Shown: positions 10,951-18,720, counted from the stretch's first letter. The stretch is DNA of 64,000 nt from Hyphomicrobiaceae bacterium (GCA_020638055.1 JACKJH010000006.1:1-64000), one strand, 5' to 3'. The notes: generated from the sequence alone by a model not told the origin. Program-made: numbers and translations.

Positions 10951-11394
10951 TTAGCCTTGCACCCAGGGAAGCCCGGCGACCTTCCAGCCGCATGCACCTC
11001 CCCTGTGACGGTTGGTATCGAGAGGACCCTCAAACCCTTCCGTCACGTTGCGGCAGCGCGTATACCCCGCTTCTGCCATCACTTGCGCCGCCATGCGGCT
11101 GCGTCCGCCTGACCGGCAGATGAAGAAGATCTCCGCATCTTTCTCCACCTGCGTCATTTCGAGATGTGCAGACAATTCCTCGACGAACCTTGGATTTATC
11201 CGGTTCTCCGGGAACGACTGCCACTCGATCGTCAGAAGTTGTTTTCCGATCCCGCTGAGATCGGGCAACCCGACGAACGCCCACTCCGCTCTGGTCCTGC
11301 AATCGATCATAATCGATTTAGGATCGCGTCGAAGACGTGCCCATACATCAAGGACCGACACGTTTTCGATGTGGACAGCACTGCTGGAGCTCAC
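10951..11394 (-). CDS. rhodanese-like domain protein
   Basis: This 147-residue single-domain protein shows the rhodanese pattern: an N-terminal VLDVWARLRRDP stretch, the substrate-domain motif IDCRTRAEWAFVGLPDLS and the active-site loop FICRSGGRS with the catalytic Cys. Such proteins transfer sulfur or sense thiol chemistry, but the donor and acceptor here are unknown. A GTG at 11394 is chosen as start because GGAGG lies 7 bp upstream; an ATG at 11451 would add a 19-residue stretch without family features. The gene lies directly upstream of dnaA in the same direction, with a gap of 122 bp, so it may share the regulatory region above it. Confidence 0.88.
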   Translation of the reverse strand: MSSSSAVHIENVSVLDVWARLRRDPKSIMIDCRTRAEWAFVGLPDLSGIGKQLLTIEWQSFPENRINPRFVEELSAHLEMTQVEKDAEIFFICRSGGRSRMAAQVMAEAGYTRCRNVTEGFEGPLDTNRHRGGACGWKVAGLPWVQG

Positions 11395-12062
11395 ACTCAA
11401 ACTCCTCCAAGTCACGCTCGCTCCACTTCCCAAACATTTATGGAAAACCAAGCGAAACCTACGTCAACCAAGCATCCGCACGAGCTCAGTCAAGACGATC
11501 ATCGTCAAAGAAGCAACTCCCGGACCCACGCCGGGATAATGCGGCTTTGAACTTTGGTTTTACTTGGAAACGCCCACACACTTTACGCGACACACGCGGC
11601 ACTGAACCCTACCAACGCCGAGGTACTCGACTTATCCCCGCAGGTCCGTGCTGGGGAGATTAATTAAACCTTAACACCCAATCGTGCAAGCACATCCCTC
11701 CCCCTTCAAAAAGCCCGTATTTACGGGATTTTCGGCCGCCCCAATCTTCGAAAAAGAATCCACAGCTCTGTGGAGAATCCCATTGAGGTCCTTGGGAAAA
11801 CTCATCTCCCGAGCCTTCCAAAACGCATCGGGCGGCGCCCGCTTGAAGCAGACACCGCCCGTAACATTTTTTGATCTTCCAGCGATCGTGCCGGACGCAA
11901 CTGCCCGTTTCAAATTCACGATCCATCCAGCATCAAAGCCGGGATTCAGTCACTTAAGACCGTTCAAAAAGTCTCCGAACACATTAAACGTCGACTCTTC
12001 CATGTGGCGAACAGATCACACGCGAGTCCTGTCTGCAGGCTCCGGAGGGAAAACATATTATC
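11395..12062. promoter_or_regulatory. region upstream of dnaA with CtrA-type and DnaA-box-like sites; oriC candidate
   Basis: This 668-bp gene-free region lies between rpsT and the rhodanese-dnaA unit. It holds TTAA-N7-TTAAC at 11660-11675, the consensus of the cell-cycle regulator CtrA. About 85 bp away is an inverted pair of DnaA-box-like 9-mers: GAATCCACA at 11756-11764 (7 of 9 to TTATCCACA) and TTCTCCACA on the minus strand at 11769-11777 (8 of 9). A weaker TTATCCCCG lies at 11632-11640. Two GANTC sites, the CcrM methylation target, frame the pair at 11756-11760 and 11775-11779. The surrounding DNA is A+T-rich. This fits a cell-cycle-controlled dnaA promoter and possibly the origin itself, but the number of good boxes is small. 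Confidence 0.5.
11714..11727 (-). terminator. short hairpin with T run, possible rpsT terminator
   Basis: CCCGTA and TACGGG pair around a two-base centre, and on the minus strand CTTTTT follows. It lies about 340 bp after the rpsT stop. The stem is short, and a T run also follows on the plus strand, so it could act in both directions. Confidence 0.35.
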
Positions 12063-12329
12063 CTATTCGCCCATCGCAGAAACGCGCGCGGTCAGTCTTG
12101 AGATCTTCCGGCTCGCTGTCCGCTTGTGCAGGATGCCCTTCTGCGCCGTACGGGCCAGGAACGGTTCGACGGACTTCAGCGCCGCTGCTGCCGCCGATTT
12201 ATCTCCCGAACTGATCGCTTCTTCGACCTTGCGGACTTCTGTGCGCATCTCACTACGGCGCGAGCGGTTGATTTCCGTGCGCCTTGTGATCTTGCGAACG
12301 GCCTTCTTGGCCGATTTGGTGTTTGCCAT
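12063..12329 (-). CDS. rpsT: 30S ribosomal protein S20
   Basis: This 88-residue, strongly basic protein begins MANTKSAKKAVRKITRR and continues with the alternating basic helices typical of S20, a primary 16S rRNA-binding protein. The length fits the family. A longer in-frame start at 12494 is rejected because the family N-terminus is exactly MANTKSA and KSAKKA follows directly. The rpsT-dnaA neighbourhood is common in alphaproteobacteria. Confidence 0.97.
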   Translation of the reverse strand: MANTKSAKKAVRKITRRTEINRSRRSEMRTEVRKVEEAISSGDKSAAAAALKSVEPFLARTAQKGILHKRTASRKISRLTARVSAMGE

Positions 12330-12754
12330 CTCGTGGCTCCTTATTGAACTAATCCTTGCCTCTTTAGCCAGCCATATCAGCAGGTTGAACTCTCGCGATA
12401 CGCCAGGGCCGGGCACAAACACGGCTGCCGCTCGGAACGTGCATCCCGAGCGGCAAGGTGCCAGTCGTATACTTGTCGCCGCAATTTCGGTCAACGCCTA
12501 TGCCGACAAATGCCGAAATTTCTGGGATTGTCGGCAATCGTTCATGTTTAACGGGCCTGGCTTGACGCCCACCTGACGCCACTAACCAGGCTGACAAGCG
12601 GCTTTGCAAACGAACTGTCATCGAACCGGTGATTTCTTGGATCATGCAGGTTAAGCATGAATCACGTAAGAGAGCTGCCGAACGGCATTATTGCCGGGCC
12701 ATCGCTCCAGAGCTGACATCAGGTGAGCCAGCGGCAATTGGGGAGAACCACGAA
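12330..12754. other. rpsT upstream region, divergent promoter space
   Basis: This 425-bp stretch separates the leftward rpsT from a rightward membrane protein gene. I see no gene, repeat or clear regulatory motif in it. Both promoters should lie here. Confidence 0.5.
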
Positions 12755-13363
12755 ATGCCATCATTCTTTATTTGGGCAGCAGTATTCACCATCGGCCTTG
12801 CCGGTATGGCCCTGACAGCGGCCGCGCCGCAACCGCTTACTCATCTGGCCCTTAGTGCATTGATTTGCGTCGGCATAGCCTTCGTCGGCATATTGGAAGG
12901 GCAAAAACTTCGTGCCGAAGGTGCCAGCAAAGCCGAGCTTGCCTCGGCAAACGCACGCAACATGGGCTTTATCTATATTTGGGGTGCAGCAACAATCGCC
13001 CTTACCTACACCACTCTCCTCTCGTGGCATGAGTGGTGGCATTGGTTTTTGGGTTTTGCCGTCATCGGTACTGCGTGCATTTTTTTCTCCAATACGGTGG
13101 CACGCGACCATATTGAAGGACGCGATGACGAAACGCTTCTGTCGATTGGCAACAAACTCACTTGGGTGCAACTCGTCGGCATGTTGATCGCCATGATCGG
13201 TATGCTCGTTGACGGCAAGCTCAGTCGCTATCTCATACCCAACGCTATGGATTGGGCTGCTCAGAACACCTTTTTCACTGGCGCATTGGGATTAGCCGTG
13301 CTTTCCGCTTACGCTTTGTGGGCAAGCCGAAATGATAAAACGGGCAGCGTCACCGTCGCATAA
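12755..13363 (+). CDS. integral membrane protein of unknown function, paralogue of the next gene
   Basis: This 202-residue protein has about six hydrophobic segments, roughly at residues 3-22, 27-45, 71-90, 98-116, 142-160 and 176-195. I do not recognise a named family. GGGGAG lies 8 bp upstream of the chosen start; a frame opening at 12629 would add a charged leader without support. It resembles the product of 13719-14315 in length, membrane layout and two patches: Y-x-W-G with a following W-rich stretch (WHEWWHWF), and D-W-A-A-x-N before the last segment. The two genes are separated only by repeats, which suggests tandem duplication. A role in transport or membrane sensing cannot be told from the sequence. 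Confidence 0.75.
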   Translation: MPSFFIWAAVFTIGLAGMALTAAAPQPLTHLALSALICVGIAFVGILEGQKLRAEGASKAELASANARNMGFIYIWGAATIALTYTTLLSWHEWWHWFLGFAVIGTACIFFSNTVARDHIEGRDDETLLSIGNKLTWVQLVGMLIAMIGMLVDGKLSRYLIPNAMDWAAQNTFFTGALGLAVLSAYALWASRNDKTGSVTVA

Positions 13364-13390
13364 AAAGCCGATGTGTTTCCTGCTTTCCGG

Positions 13391-13496
13391 CTAGAGCGCT
13401 TTTCGATCCGATGGAACCTGATCAGCGCTCTAGCTTTTTGGTTTGGTCGCATTTTCTGCGACGAACCGGTATCCACTCCGTCGGAAAATGCTCTAG
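13391..13496. repeat. RIME-like repeat, family I, copy 1
   Basis: This is a roughly 106-bp element bounded by CTAGAGCGC and ATGCTCTAG. It has two imperfect palindromes joined by a spacer with GGTTTGGTCGCATTTTCTGC. It resembles the Rhizobium intergenic mosaic elements. Its right end shares its CTAG with the start of the family II repeat at 13493. No coding function is expected. Confidence 0.85.
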
Positions 13497-13659
13497 TGGC
13501 CTGTCGCGCCAAAATTGAAACATAGCCGCAACCGCTTACAATTTTGGCGCGACATGAAGGCCACTAGCAAAATCATTGGCTCAGTGTGGCGTTTATCGCG
13601 CCTTAGTTGATACCCAGCGTGCCGCAACATCGATCAACGAAGGCGCGACGCCACACTAG
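13493..13659. repeat. double-hairpin repeat, family II, copy A
   Basis: This 167-bp element consists of two long palindromes. The first (13493-13567) runs from CTAGTGGCC to GGCCACTAG with the inner arms GTCGCGCCAAAATTG and CAATTTTGGCGCGAC. The second (13581-13659) pairs GTGTGGCGT and the inner CGCGCCTTAGTTGAT with ATCAACGAAGGCGCG and CGCCACACTAG. A second copy lies at 21693-21859 with high identity. No open frame of interest is inside. Confidence 0.85.
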
Positions 13660-13718
13660 CGCCTGGGTCAGAGCCCGGGCCGACCGCAATTTCAAGGCCC
13701 GCTCAAGGAGCCCATGCA

Positions 13719-14315
13719 ATGTCGATTGAAGCGATCTTCAAACAACTGCTCCTGGCTCTCGGCGCCATCATCATCGCAATGTGGTGGGCAGCAAGTCAGT
13801 CGAACAAACCAGCTTCGATAGCCGCCGCAGCACTGGCCGCATTGGTATTAATTCTCACAACACTAAAGGTCCACCGCAGCTTTCGATCCAGCGCAATGCC
13901 CGCTGCTGAACCAGGCAGAATTGCCGGCACGCACGCCGCATTCATGGCCTCTACATACGGTTGGGGTGGACTTGCCATGCTCGCCATATACCTGGGCACC
14001 ACGCTCAAGTGGCAACACGGCTGGCAGTATGGGTCGGGCATGCTTTTGATTGCTGCAGCGCTGATTTTCTATGCCGCCAACGTACAAAAACCCAATTCGC
14101 CATTTGCATCAGCCCGAATGTTGAAGATCGCCAAAGCGCTCACGGTTGCCCAGGCTGGCGCGGCGTTCACCGCTCTGTTATGGCTGATTACGTCAGGCAA
14201 ACTTGCCACCGCCAAAAACGACTGGGCCGCCAACCACATCTTCATGGCGGGCGGCCTGGCCATCGTTTTCATTTCCCTCTTGGCGATCATGACTTCACCG
14301 CGAGAGCAGCAGTAA
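13719..14315 (+). CDS. integral membrane protein of unknown function, paralogue of the previous gene
   Basis: This 198-residue protein has about six hydrophobic segments, including LLLALGAIIIAMWWAA near the N-terminus and LAIVFISLLAIM near the C-terminus. AAGGAG lies about 10 bp before the start. It shares the Y-x-W-G patch (STYGWGGLAMLAIY), a W-rich stretch (LKWQHGWQYG) and the NDWAANH patch with the protein encoded at 12755-13363. I do not recognise a family name. It is followed convergently by the enoyl-CoA hydratase gene after 29 bp. Expression is probably independent of its paralogue because 355 bp of repeats separate them. Confidence 0.75.
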   Translation: MSIEAIFKQLLLALGAIIIAMWWAASQSNKPASIAAAALAALVLILTTLKVHRSFRSSAMPAAEPGRIAGTHAAFMASTYGWGGLAMLAIYLGTTLKWQHGWQYGSGMLLIAAALIFYAANVQKPNSPFASARMLKIAKALTVAQAGAAFTALLWLITSGKLATAKNDWAANHIFMAGGLAIVFISLLAIMTSPREQQ

Positions 14316-14344
14316 AATCCCGGTCGCGCCGAACAGGAAGCTGC

Positions 14345-15124
14345 CTACCTGTGCTTGAAGTTGGGCTTGCGCTTCTCGACAAACGCGCCCATGCCCTCTT
14401 TTTGATCCTTAGTGGCGAACATGGCGTGAAACACCCGCCGCTCAAACCGAATACCTTCAGACAGCGTCGTCTCATAAGCCCGGTTGACCGTCTCCTTGGT
14501 CATCATAACGGCCGGTAGCGACATTGCAGCAATCTTGCCCGCAGCCTTCATCGCCTCACTAATAAGTTCACCAGACGGCACAACGCGCGACACGAGCCCA
14601 GCCCGTTCAGCCTCTTCAGCGTCCATCATCCGTCCCGTCAAGCACATCTCCATTGCCTTGGATTTGCCGACGAACCGCGTTAGCCGCTGCGTGCCCCCAG
14701 CACCCGGCATGATGCCCAGCGTGATCTCCGGCTGACCAAACTTTGCAGTGTCCGCAGCGATGATGAAATCGCACATCATGGCCAGCTCGCACCCGCCACC
14801 CAGAGCAAACCCCGCGACAGCGGCAATGACCGGCTTGCGTACCCGCGTCAGCCGTTCCCAACTTGAAATGAAATCTTCGCCGTAAACGTCCGTATAACTC
14901 TTCGATGCCATCTCCTTGATGTCAGCTCCAGCGGCGAACGCCTTTTCTGAACCCGTAATAACGATGGCGCCAATTGCGGCATCCGCCTCAAATCTATCAA
15001 GCGCCTCATTGAGCTCGCCAACTAGCGCGCTGTTCAAGGCATTCAACGCGTTCGGCCTGTTAAGTGTGATTACACCTACCCGATCCTTCGTCTCGACAAT
15101 GATGTTTTCAAAGTCCATGCTCAT
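14345..15124 (-). CDS. enoyl-CoA hydratase
   Basis: This 259-residue crotonase-family protein matches the 260-residue size of short-chain enoyl-CoA hydratases, which add water to trans-2-enoyl-CoA in fatty acid or acyl-CoA metabolism. The N-terminus has VGVITLNRPNALNALN, the CoA-binding segment GSEKAFAAGADIKEM follows, and the oxyanion region is AGFALGGGCELAMMCD. Both catalytic glutamates of true hydratases are present, one in GGGCE and one in the segment FGQPEITLGIMPGAGGTQRL. The gene lies close to mutM and ubiE, a common alphaproteobacterial order. In a serine-cycle methylotroph it could also serve acetyl-CoA assimilation or polyhydroxybutyrate pathways, but the sequence alone does not tell. 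Confidence 0.93.
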   Translation of the reverse strand: MSMDFENIIVETKDRVGVITLNRPNALNALNSALVGELNEALDRFEADAAIGAIVITGSEKAFAAGADIKEMASKSYTDVYGEDFISSWERLTRVRKPVIAAVAGFALGGGCELAMMCDFIIAADTAKFGQPEITLGIMPGAGGTQRLTRFVGKSKAMEMCLTGRMMDAEEAERAGLVSRVVPSGELISEAMKAAGKIAAMSLPAVMMTKETVNRAYETTLSEGIRFERRVFHAMFATKDQKEGMGAFVEKRKPNFKHR

Positions 15125-15213
15125 CTCTCCGTTGATTGTTCCCGCGCGTCCAATTCATATCCCGCGCACGAAAGTTATGGTTCACCCCGTTTGCACACCT
15201 GGAGCCTATGCTA

Positions 15214-15483
15214 ATGTTTCGCCGCCTTTTCTATTTCGTACTGCTGGCCGTGTTTGCATTAGCGGCATCGTTCAGTGCGTATTTCTTCTACCAGCACTAC
15301 ATGACCTGGCTGGCCTGCAAGGATGCAACGGGACTTTGCTTTACCGAGGGCCCAACTCTGATCGCCCGCATCGCTCCCATGGGCATTCCTGTCGCCTATG
15401 CCGCCATCACACTCGTACTGGGCCTGCTCAGCCTGTGGTCGTTATGGGGCGTCGTGCGCCCGGCTCGGCGCCGTTACACCTGA
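15214..15483 (+). CDS. small two-segment membrane protein with paired cysteines, paralogue of the next gene
   Basis: This protein of 89 residues has an N-terminal hydrophobic segment (FYFVLLAVFALAASFSAYFF), a central polar part with two cysteines and a second membrane segment (VAYAAITLVLGLLSLWSLW) before a basic tail. GGAG lies 9 bp upstream of the ATG at 15214; an ATG at 15208 is too near to it. The central motif Y-x-F-x(3)-Y-x(2)-W-x(2)-C-x(4)-G-x-C-F is shared with the next gene's product. The cysteine-bearing segment probably faces the periplasm and may form a disulfide. I do not know this family. The two genes read in the same direction 44 bp apart and are likely one transcript. Confidence 0.65.
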   Translation: MFRRLFYFVLLAVFALAASFSAYFFYQHYMTWLACKDATGLCFTEGPTLIARIAPMGIPVAYAAITLVLGLLSLWSLWGVVRPARRRYT

Positions 15484-15527
15484 AGGTGCAACACCTTGTT
15501 GACCCTTAACGCGACGCCACGGTCCCC

Positions 15528-15764
15528 ATGGCACGACTGCTCTTTGTTCTTGCGATAGCCACAGCAGCGGCAGCCTCCGCTTCAACGTACCTGTTCTGGA
15601 GCCAATACTGGCGCTGGCGCGATTGCTTCAGCGACCAGGGCCGATGCTTCGACCCCAACACACAAGTCGTTTATTTCGAGCAATCGGGAATTGCATGGGG
15701 TGGGCTGGCCCTCCTCTTTCTCGTGCTGACGCTCGTGCTGCTGGTCCTGCTTTCGCGACGATGA
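15528..15764 (+). CDS. small two-segment membrane protein with paired cysteines, paralogue of the previous gene
   Basis: This 78-residue protein has the same layout as the product of 15214-15483: an N-terminal hydrophobic segment (LLFVLAIATAAAASAST), a central loop and a C-terminal segment (WGGLALLFLVLTLVLLVLL) ending in basic residues. The loop matches the shared pattern exactly, from the Tyr in TYLFW through the Cys of RWRDC to the GRCF end. The spacing of all conserved residues is identical to its neighbour. No known family or function is recognised. The conserved aromatic residues and cysteines between diverged membrane segments argue that both are real genes under selection. Confidence 0.65.
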   Translation: MARLLFVLAIATAAAASASTYLFWSQYWRWRDCFSDQGRCFDPNTQVVYFEQSGIAWGGLALLFLVLTLVLLVLLSRR

Positions 15765-15801
15765 CGAAATTCCGCCGCTGAAAATTGCCTGACCTAGCCG
15801 C

Positions 15802-15906
15802 CTAAAGCACTTTCCGACGAAGTGGACGCCGGTTCGTCGAAGAAAATGCGACCAAACAAGATGCTGGAGCGCTCATCCGGTTCCATCGGGTCGCAATGCG
15901 CTCTAG
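15802..15906. repeat. RIME-like repeat, family I, copy 2
   Basis: This 105-bp copy runs from CTAAAGCACTTTCCGACGAA to GCGCTCTAG. Its right terminal CTAG supplies the TAG stop codon of mutM (15903-15905), which enters from the right on the minus strand. It carries the same joint segment GAAAATGCGACCAAACAAG as the other copies. Confidence 0.85.
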
Positions 15907-16790
15907 CGCTGGCAGGTACTGCAATGGAATGTCGACCGTCCAGCATGAATGCTGCGGCGCACAATGCCCTGACAACCCGGTCTGGCGCAAGCCTTTCCAG
16001 CCCGGCCATAGACCAAAAACTGATGCTGGAAGTAGCCCAGCGCACCGTCAGCCGCCCGGTAGTCCTTCAACGTCGAGCCGCCCGCAGCGATAGCGTCGGC
16101 AAGAACCTGTCTGATCGCGGGCACCAGCCTATCTGCTCTCGCGGTTGGGCGGCCACGGCTGTCAGCCAGACACGAAGCCGACCGGTTCGGCGAAATGCCG
16201 GCTCGGAACAAAGCCTCCGCAACGTAGATATTTCCCAGCCCGGCAACCGTGCGCTGATCCATGAGGAAGGCTTTGAGATCGGCTTTGCGTCCCGCTGCCC
16301 GCTCCGCCAGATATGAAGCCGTAAACCCGTTCCCTAGCGGCTCTGGCCCAAGCTGCCGGATCAGCGGATGCGCCTCGAACTCGCACTGAGGCACCAAGAT
16401 CATGAACCCGAAACGCCGCGGATCATTGTAGACAATGCGCGCCCCACCAGACATTTCAAACACCACATGATCGTGCTTTGGTTCAGTCCCGGTTGCATGC
16501 ACGAACTGCCCCGCTAGAGCAGAAGAACCTTGTCCTGTTGCAGAAATCGTGAAGCGGCCACTCATGCCCAGGTGCATGATTAAAACATCACCACCCGAAA
16601 CGTTCGCGATGAGATACTTTGAGCGCCGTCCAAGGTGCTCCAGTGTACGCCCCTTCAAACGCTCGGCCATGCGTTCAGGTAACGCGAAACGCAAGTCAGG
16701 ACGTCGCGCCTCGACACGGCGAAAAACACGCCCCACCATTGCCGGTTCGAGCCCGCACCGGACCGTCTCAACTTCAGGCAATTCAGGCAT
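15903..16790 (-). CDS. mutM: formamidopyrimidine-DNA glycosylase (Fpg/MutM)
   Basis: MutM removes oxidised purines such as 8-oxoguanine and cuts the abasic site. The 295-residue product begins MPELPEVETVR, so after Met removal Pro1 is the catalytic nucleophile and Glu2 assists. The start at 16790 follows from this, since a longer frame would bury the proline. Later features are GRRSKYLIANVSGGDVLIMHLGMSG with the conserved Lys, the helix-two-turn-helix with the DQRTVAGLGNIYVAEALF segment, and a C-terminal zinc finger with CARPGC and CSTC. The stop codon is the TAG at the end of a family I repeat, so the last codons may have been altered by the insertion. It lies in the echA-mutM-ubiE neighbourhood. 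Confidence 0.97.
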   Translation of the reverse strand: MPELPEVETVRCGLEPAMVGRVFRRVEARRPDLRFALPERMAERLKGRTLEHLGRRSKYLIANVSGGDVLIMHLGMSGRFTISATGQGSSALAGQFVHATGTEPKHDHVVFEMSGGARIVYNDPRRFGFMILVPQCEFEAHPLIRQLGPEPLGNGFTASYLAERAAGRKADLKAFLMDQRTVAGLGNIYVAEALFRAGISPNRSASCLADSRGRPTARADRLVPAIRQVLADAIAAGGSTLKDYRAADGALGYFQHQFLVYGRAGKACARPGCQGIVRRSIHAGRSTFHCSTCQR

Positions 16791-16808
16791 GGTCAGAATT
16801 GTCACGCA

Positions 16809-17600
16809 TCATGCAGCCGATTTCAACGCAACATACCGGCAAGTCAAAGTTTTTTCCCGATCACAGTGCTGCTCGAATGGAAGACCTGTGGCCTCACGAA
16901 AGAACGCCGCAGCCGCATGGCAGACGCACGCATCACGCCGCACCGCGCTTGCAAATGCGCAGCGCCGGTTCTCGACTACAAATTGCCCATCCCCCGCATC
17001 GACGATTTCTGCGCAAGCTCCAAGGCCGTTGACTGTCTCCACAGCTCGTATCAGCCGCTTGGCCGCATCGCCTTCACCTGCGAGCCCCGCCTCCTGTGCC
17101 AACCGCCTGCCCGCCTCTTCCAGAATTTCAACCAAGGCGTTGGCCGGCATGCGATAGGACAAAACCGAAATCACCTGCTCAAGCAGCGGGCGATAGGCTT
17201 TGGACGCGGCATCCTCTGTACCTGGAACAATTTCGTAGACGATGCCTGGCTTGCCCGCACCTCCAGTTCGCTGCAAGGCGCCGTGCTGCACCAACCGGTC
17301 AGCAATCAGCAATCGAAGCTGAACCACCACCGCATTGCGCGTCACGGACAACGCTTCGCTCAACGCAGAAACCGTGCGTGGCTTCTGGCTGACGAGATCG
17401 AGAATTCGTTGGCGCGTCGTATCGCTCAACCCAGGTTCCTCATCTTGTCTTTTTTCCAGGTCTTCCGCCTCCCGTAGTCCGCAAGCGGCTTCACATGCAA
17501 GACCAGGAACGTTCAAACCCAACAGCTTCAATAACTTGGGACACCAAATGGCCCACCGCAACTTAATAACAACAATTTGTATTGTTATTATTGTATACAT
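16809..17600 (-). CDS. HTH transcriptional regulator with a cysteine-rich C-terminus
   Basis: The protein has a winged-helix N-terminal domain (RQRILDLVSQKPRTVSALSE, then the recognition helix around VTRNAVVVQLRLL) and a wing with AGKPGIVYEIVPG. This layout fits the COG2345 group that includes SufR-like regulators. The C-terminal part has cysteines in the pattern C-x10-C-x-C, then C after 18 residues and C after 7 more, which could hold an iron-sulfur cluster or another metal. The start is uncertain: the frame opens at 17600, inside an inverted repeat that looks like the operator, so translation may begin further in. The gene lies 18 bp downstream of mutM's start, divergent from the cytochrome P460 gene. 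Autoregulation and control of the P460 gene are likely. Confidence 0.75.
   Translation of the reverse strand: MYTIITIQIVVIKLRWAIWCPKLLKLLGLNVPGLACEAACGLREAEDLEKRQDEEPGLSDTTRQRILDLVSQKPRTVSALSEALSVTRNAVVVQLRLLIADRLVQHGALQRTGGAGKPGIVYEIVPGTEDAASKAYRPLLEQVISVLSYRMPANALVEILEEAGRRLAQEAGLAGEGDAAKRLIRAVETVNGLGACAEIVDAGDGQFVVENRRCAFASAVRRDACVCHAAAAFFREATGLPFEQHCDREKTLTCRYVALKSAA
17565..17592. promoter_or_regulatory. A+T-rich inverted repeat, candidate operator of the regulator
   Basis: AATAACAACAAT and ATTGTTATTATT pair as 12-bp arms with one mismatch around a TTGT centre. The inner AACAAT/ATTGTT arms are perfect. The site lies between the HTH regulator and the P460 gene, in DNA much richer in A+T than the surroundings. 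Binding by the adjacent regulator is inferred from position. Confidence 0.5.
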
Positions 17601-17697
17601 GGGAGACGCTGTCTGCGTATCAAAACATTAAAAACAGCGGTGACGGGTGCCAGCCGTCACCGGCAACCACAATCAATAAATGGGTAGAGAAATCGAC

Positions 17698-18216
17698 ATG
17701 AAAGCACTTCGAGTGATGTTTTTGACCGCAGTCGTGCTCGCCATATCGGCAAACGCACAGGCACCAGCCAGCGCACAAGACGCCACAGCATTTCCGGCTG
17801 ACTATAAAACCAAATTCACCAACTATCTGAGTCTCGACCGAACCCAGAACAATGACCAGATCATTCGTCTTTTCGCCAACGATAAGGCGCTGGCAGCCGC
17901 CAAAGCCGGCGAGAAACTGCCCGACGGCTCTGTCATCGTCGGCGAAATTTATAAGGCGCGTCTTGATAAGGATGGCAAACCAGTCGTCAGCACGTTGGGA
18001 CGCAAGATCCGCGACAAACTAGCCGTAATCGCAGTTATGGAACGCCGAGACGGCTTTGGCAAAGACCTGCCGCAGGAATTGCAGAACGATGGCTGGGACT
18101 TTGCCGCGTTCAAACCGGACGGATCATCAGCAGGCAAGGACCTCAACCAATGCCGGGCCTGCCACGCACCTTTGACAGACACCCAGCATCTGTTCTCGCT
18201 GCAACACATGAAGTAG
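17698..18216 (+). CDS. cytochrome P460-domain c-type heme protein
   Basis: This 172-residue protein has a signal peptide (hydrophobic core VMFLTAVVLAISANA, cleavage likely after ASA near residue 26) and a single c-type heme site, CRACH at 152-156. The body, with the YLSLDRTQNNDQIIRLFAND segment and the ARLDKDGKP part, matches cytochrome P460-type domains, which in nitrifiers oxidise hydroxylamine and in other bacteria have unclear oxidase or NO-related roles. The start at 17698 is preferred over 17680 because GGTAGAG lies before it and the signal peptide is of normal length. It is divergent from the cysteine-rich regulator, which may control it. The substrate is not predictable here. Confidence 0.85.
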   Translation: MKALRVMFLTAVVLAISANAQAPASAQDATAFPADYKTKFTNYLSLDRTQNNDQIIRLFANDKALAAAKAGEKLPDGSVIVGEIYKARLDKDGKPVVSTLGRKIRDKLAVIAVMERRDGFGKDLPQELQNDGWDFAAFKPDGSSAGKDLNQCRACHAPLTDTQHLFSLQHMK

Positions 18217-18297
18217 TGGCCGCTCTCAAGTAAGACGGTTGCACTTCCACCGGGGCAACTCCAAATTTGCCCCGGTTCAATTGCAACAACGCCACGT

Positions 18298-18720
18298 TCA
18301 GGTCTGGGCCACCAGCCCAGCCGCTTCAATCCCTGCAACTGCGGCCGCTTCATCATTATCGGACGTATCACCCGAGATGCCGATCGCGCCGAGTAATTCG
18401 CCTTCACCATCGCGAACCAGGACACCGCCCGGCACCGGAACAAGCTTGCCACCGGCAGCATGCGTCACCGCCGCAATGAAGTAGGCCTGCGTTTCCGCGC
18501 GCTCACCCAATTTGCGCGAGGATTGGCCAAACGAAATCGCCCCATAGGCCTTGCCGATGGCGACATCTGCCCGATGCAGGCTGGTTCCGTCCTCGTTGAT
18601 AAGGCATCGAACCGCGCCACGCGCGTCCAGGACTGCAATGGTCAGAGGCTTCAGGTTTTGAGCCCGCGCATGTTTACGAGCCCCTGCCAGAATTGCCTCT
18701 GCCAGCTCCAAATTCATCAT
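18298..18720 (-). CDS. GlcG/HbpS family heme-binding-like protein
   Basis: This 140-residue protein has the typical GlcG/HbpS (DUF336) pattern: an N-terminal helix LELAEAILAGARKHA, then LTIAVLDARGAV, the segment DVAIGKAYGAISFGQSSR, and the C-terminal PVPGGVLVRDGEGELLGAIG with SGDTSDNDEAAAVAGIEA. The family is linked to heme binding, to glycolate-utilisation operons, and to vitamin B12 or diol metabolism, so function is uncertain. No signal peptide is seen, so it is expected in the cytoplasm. It converges with the P460 gene with an 81-bp gap, and no shared operon exists. Confidence 0.88.
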   Translation of the reverse strand: MMNLELAEAILAGARKHARAQNLKPLTIAVLDARGAVRCLINEDGTSLHRADVAIGKAYGAISFGQSSRKLGERAETQAYFIAAVTHAAGGKLVPVPGGVLVRDGEGELLGAIGISGDTSDNDEAAAVAGIEAAGLVAQT

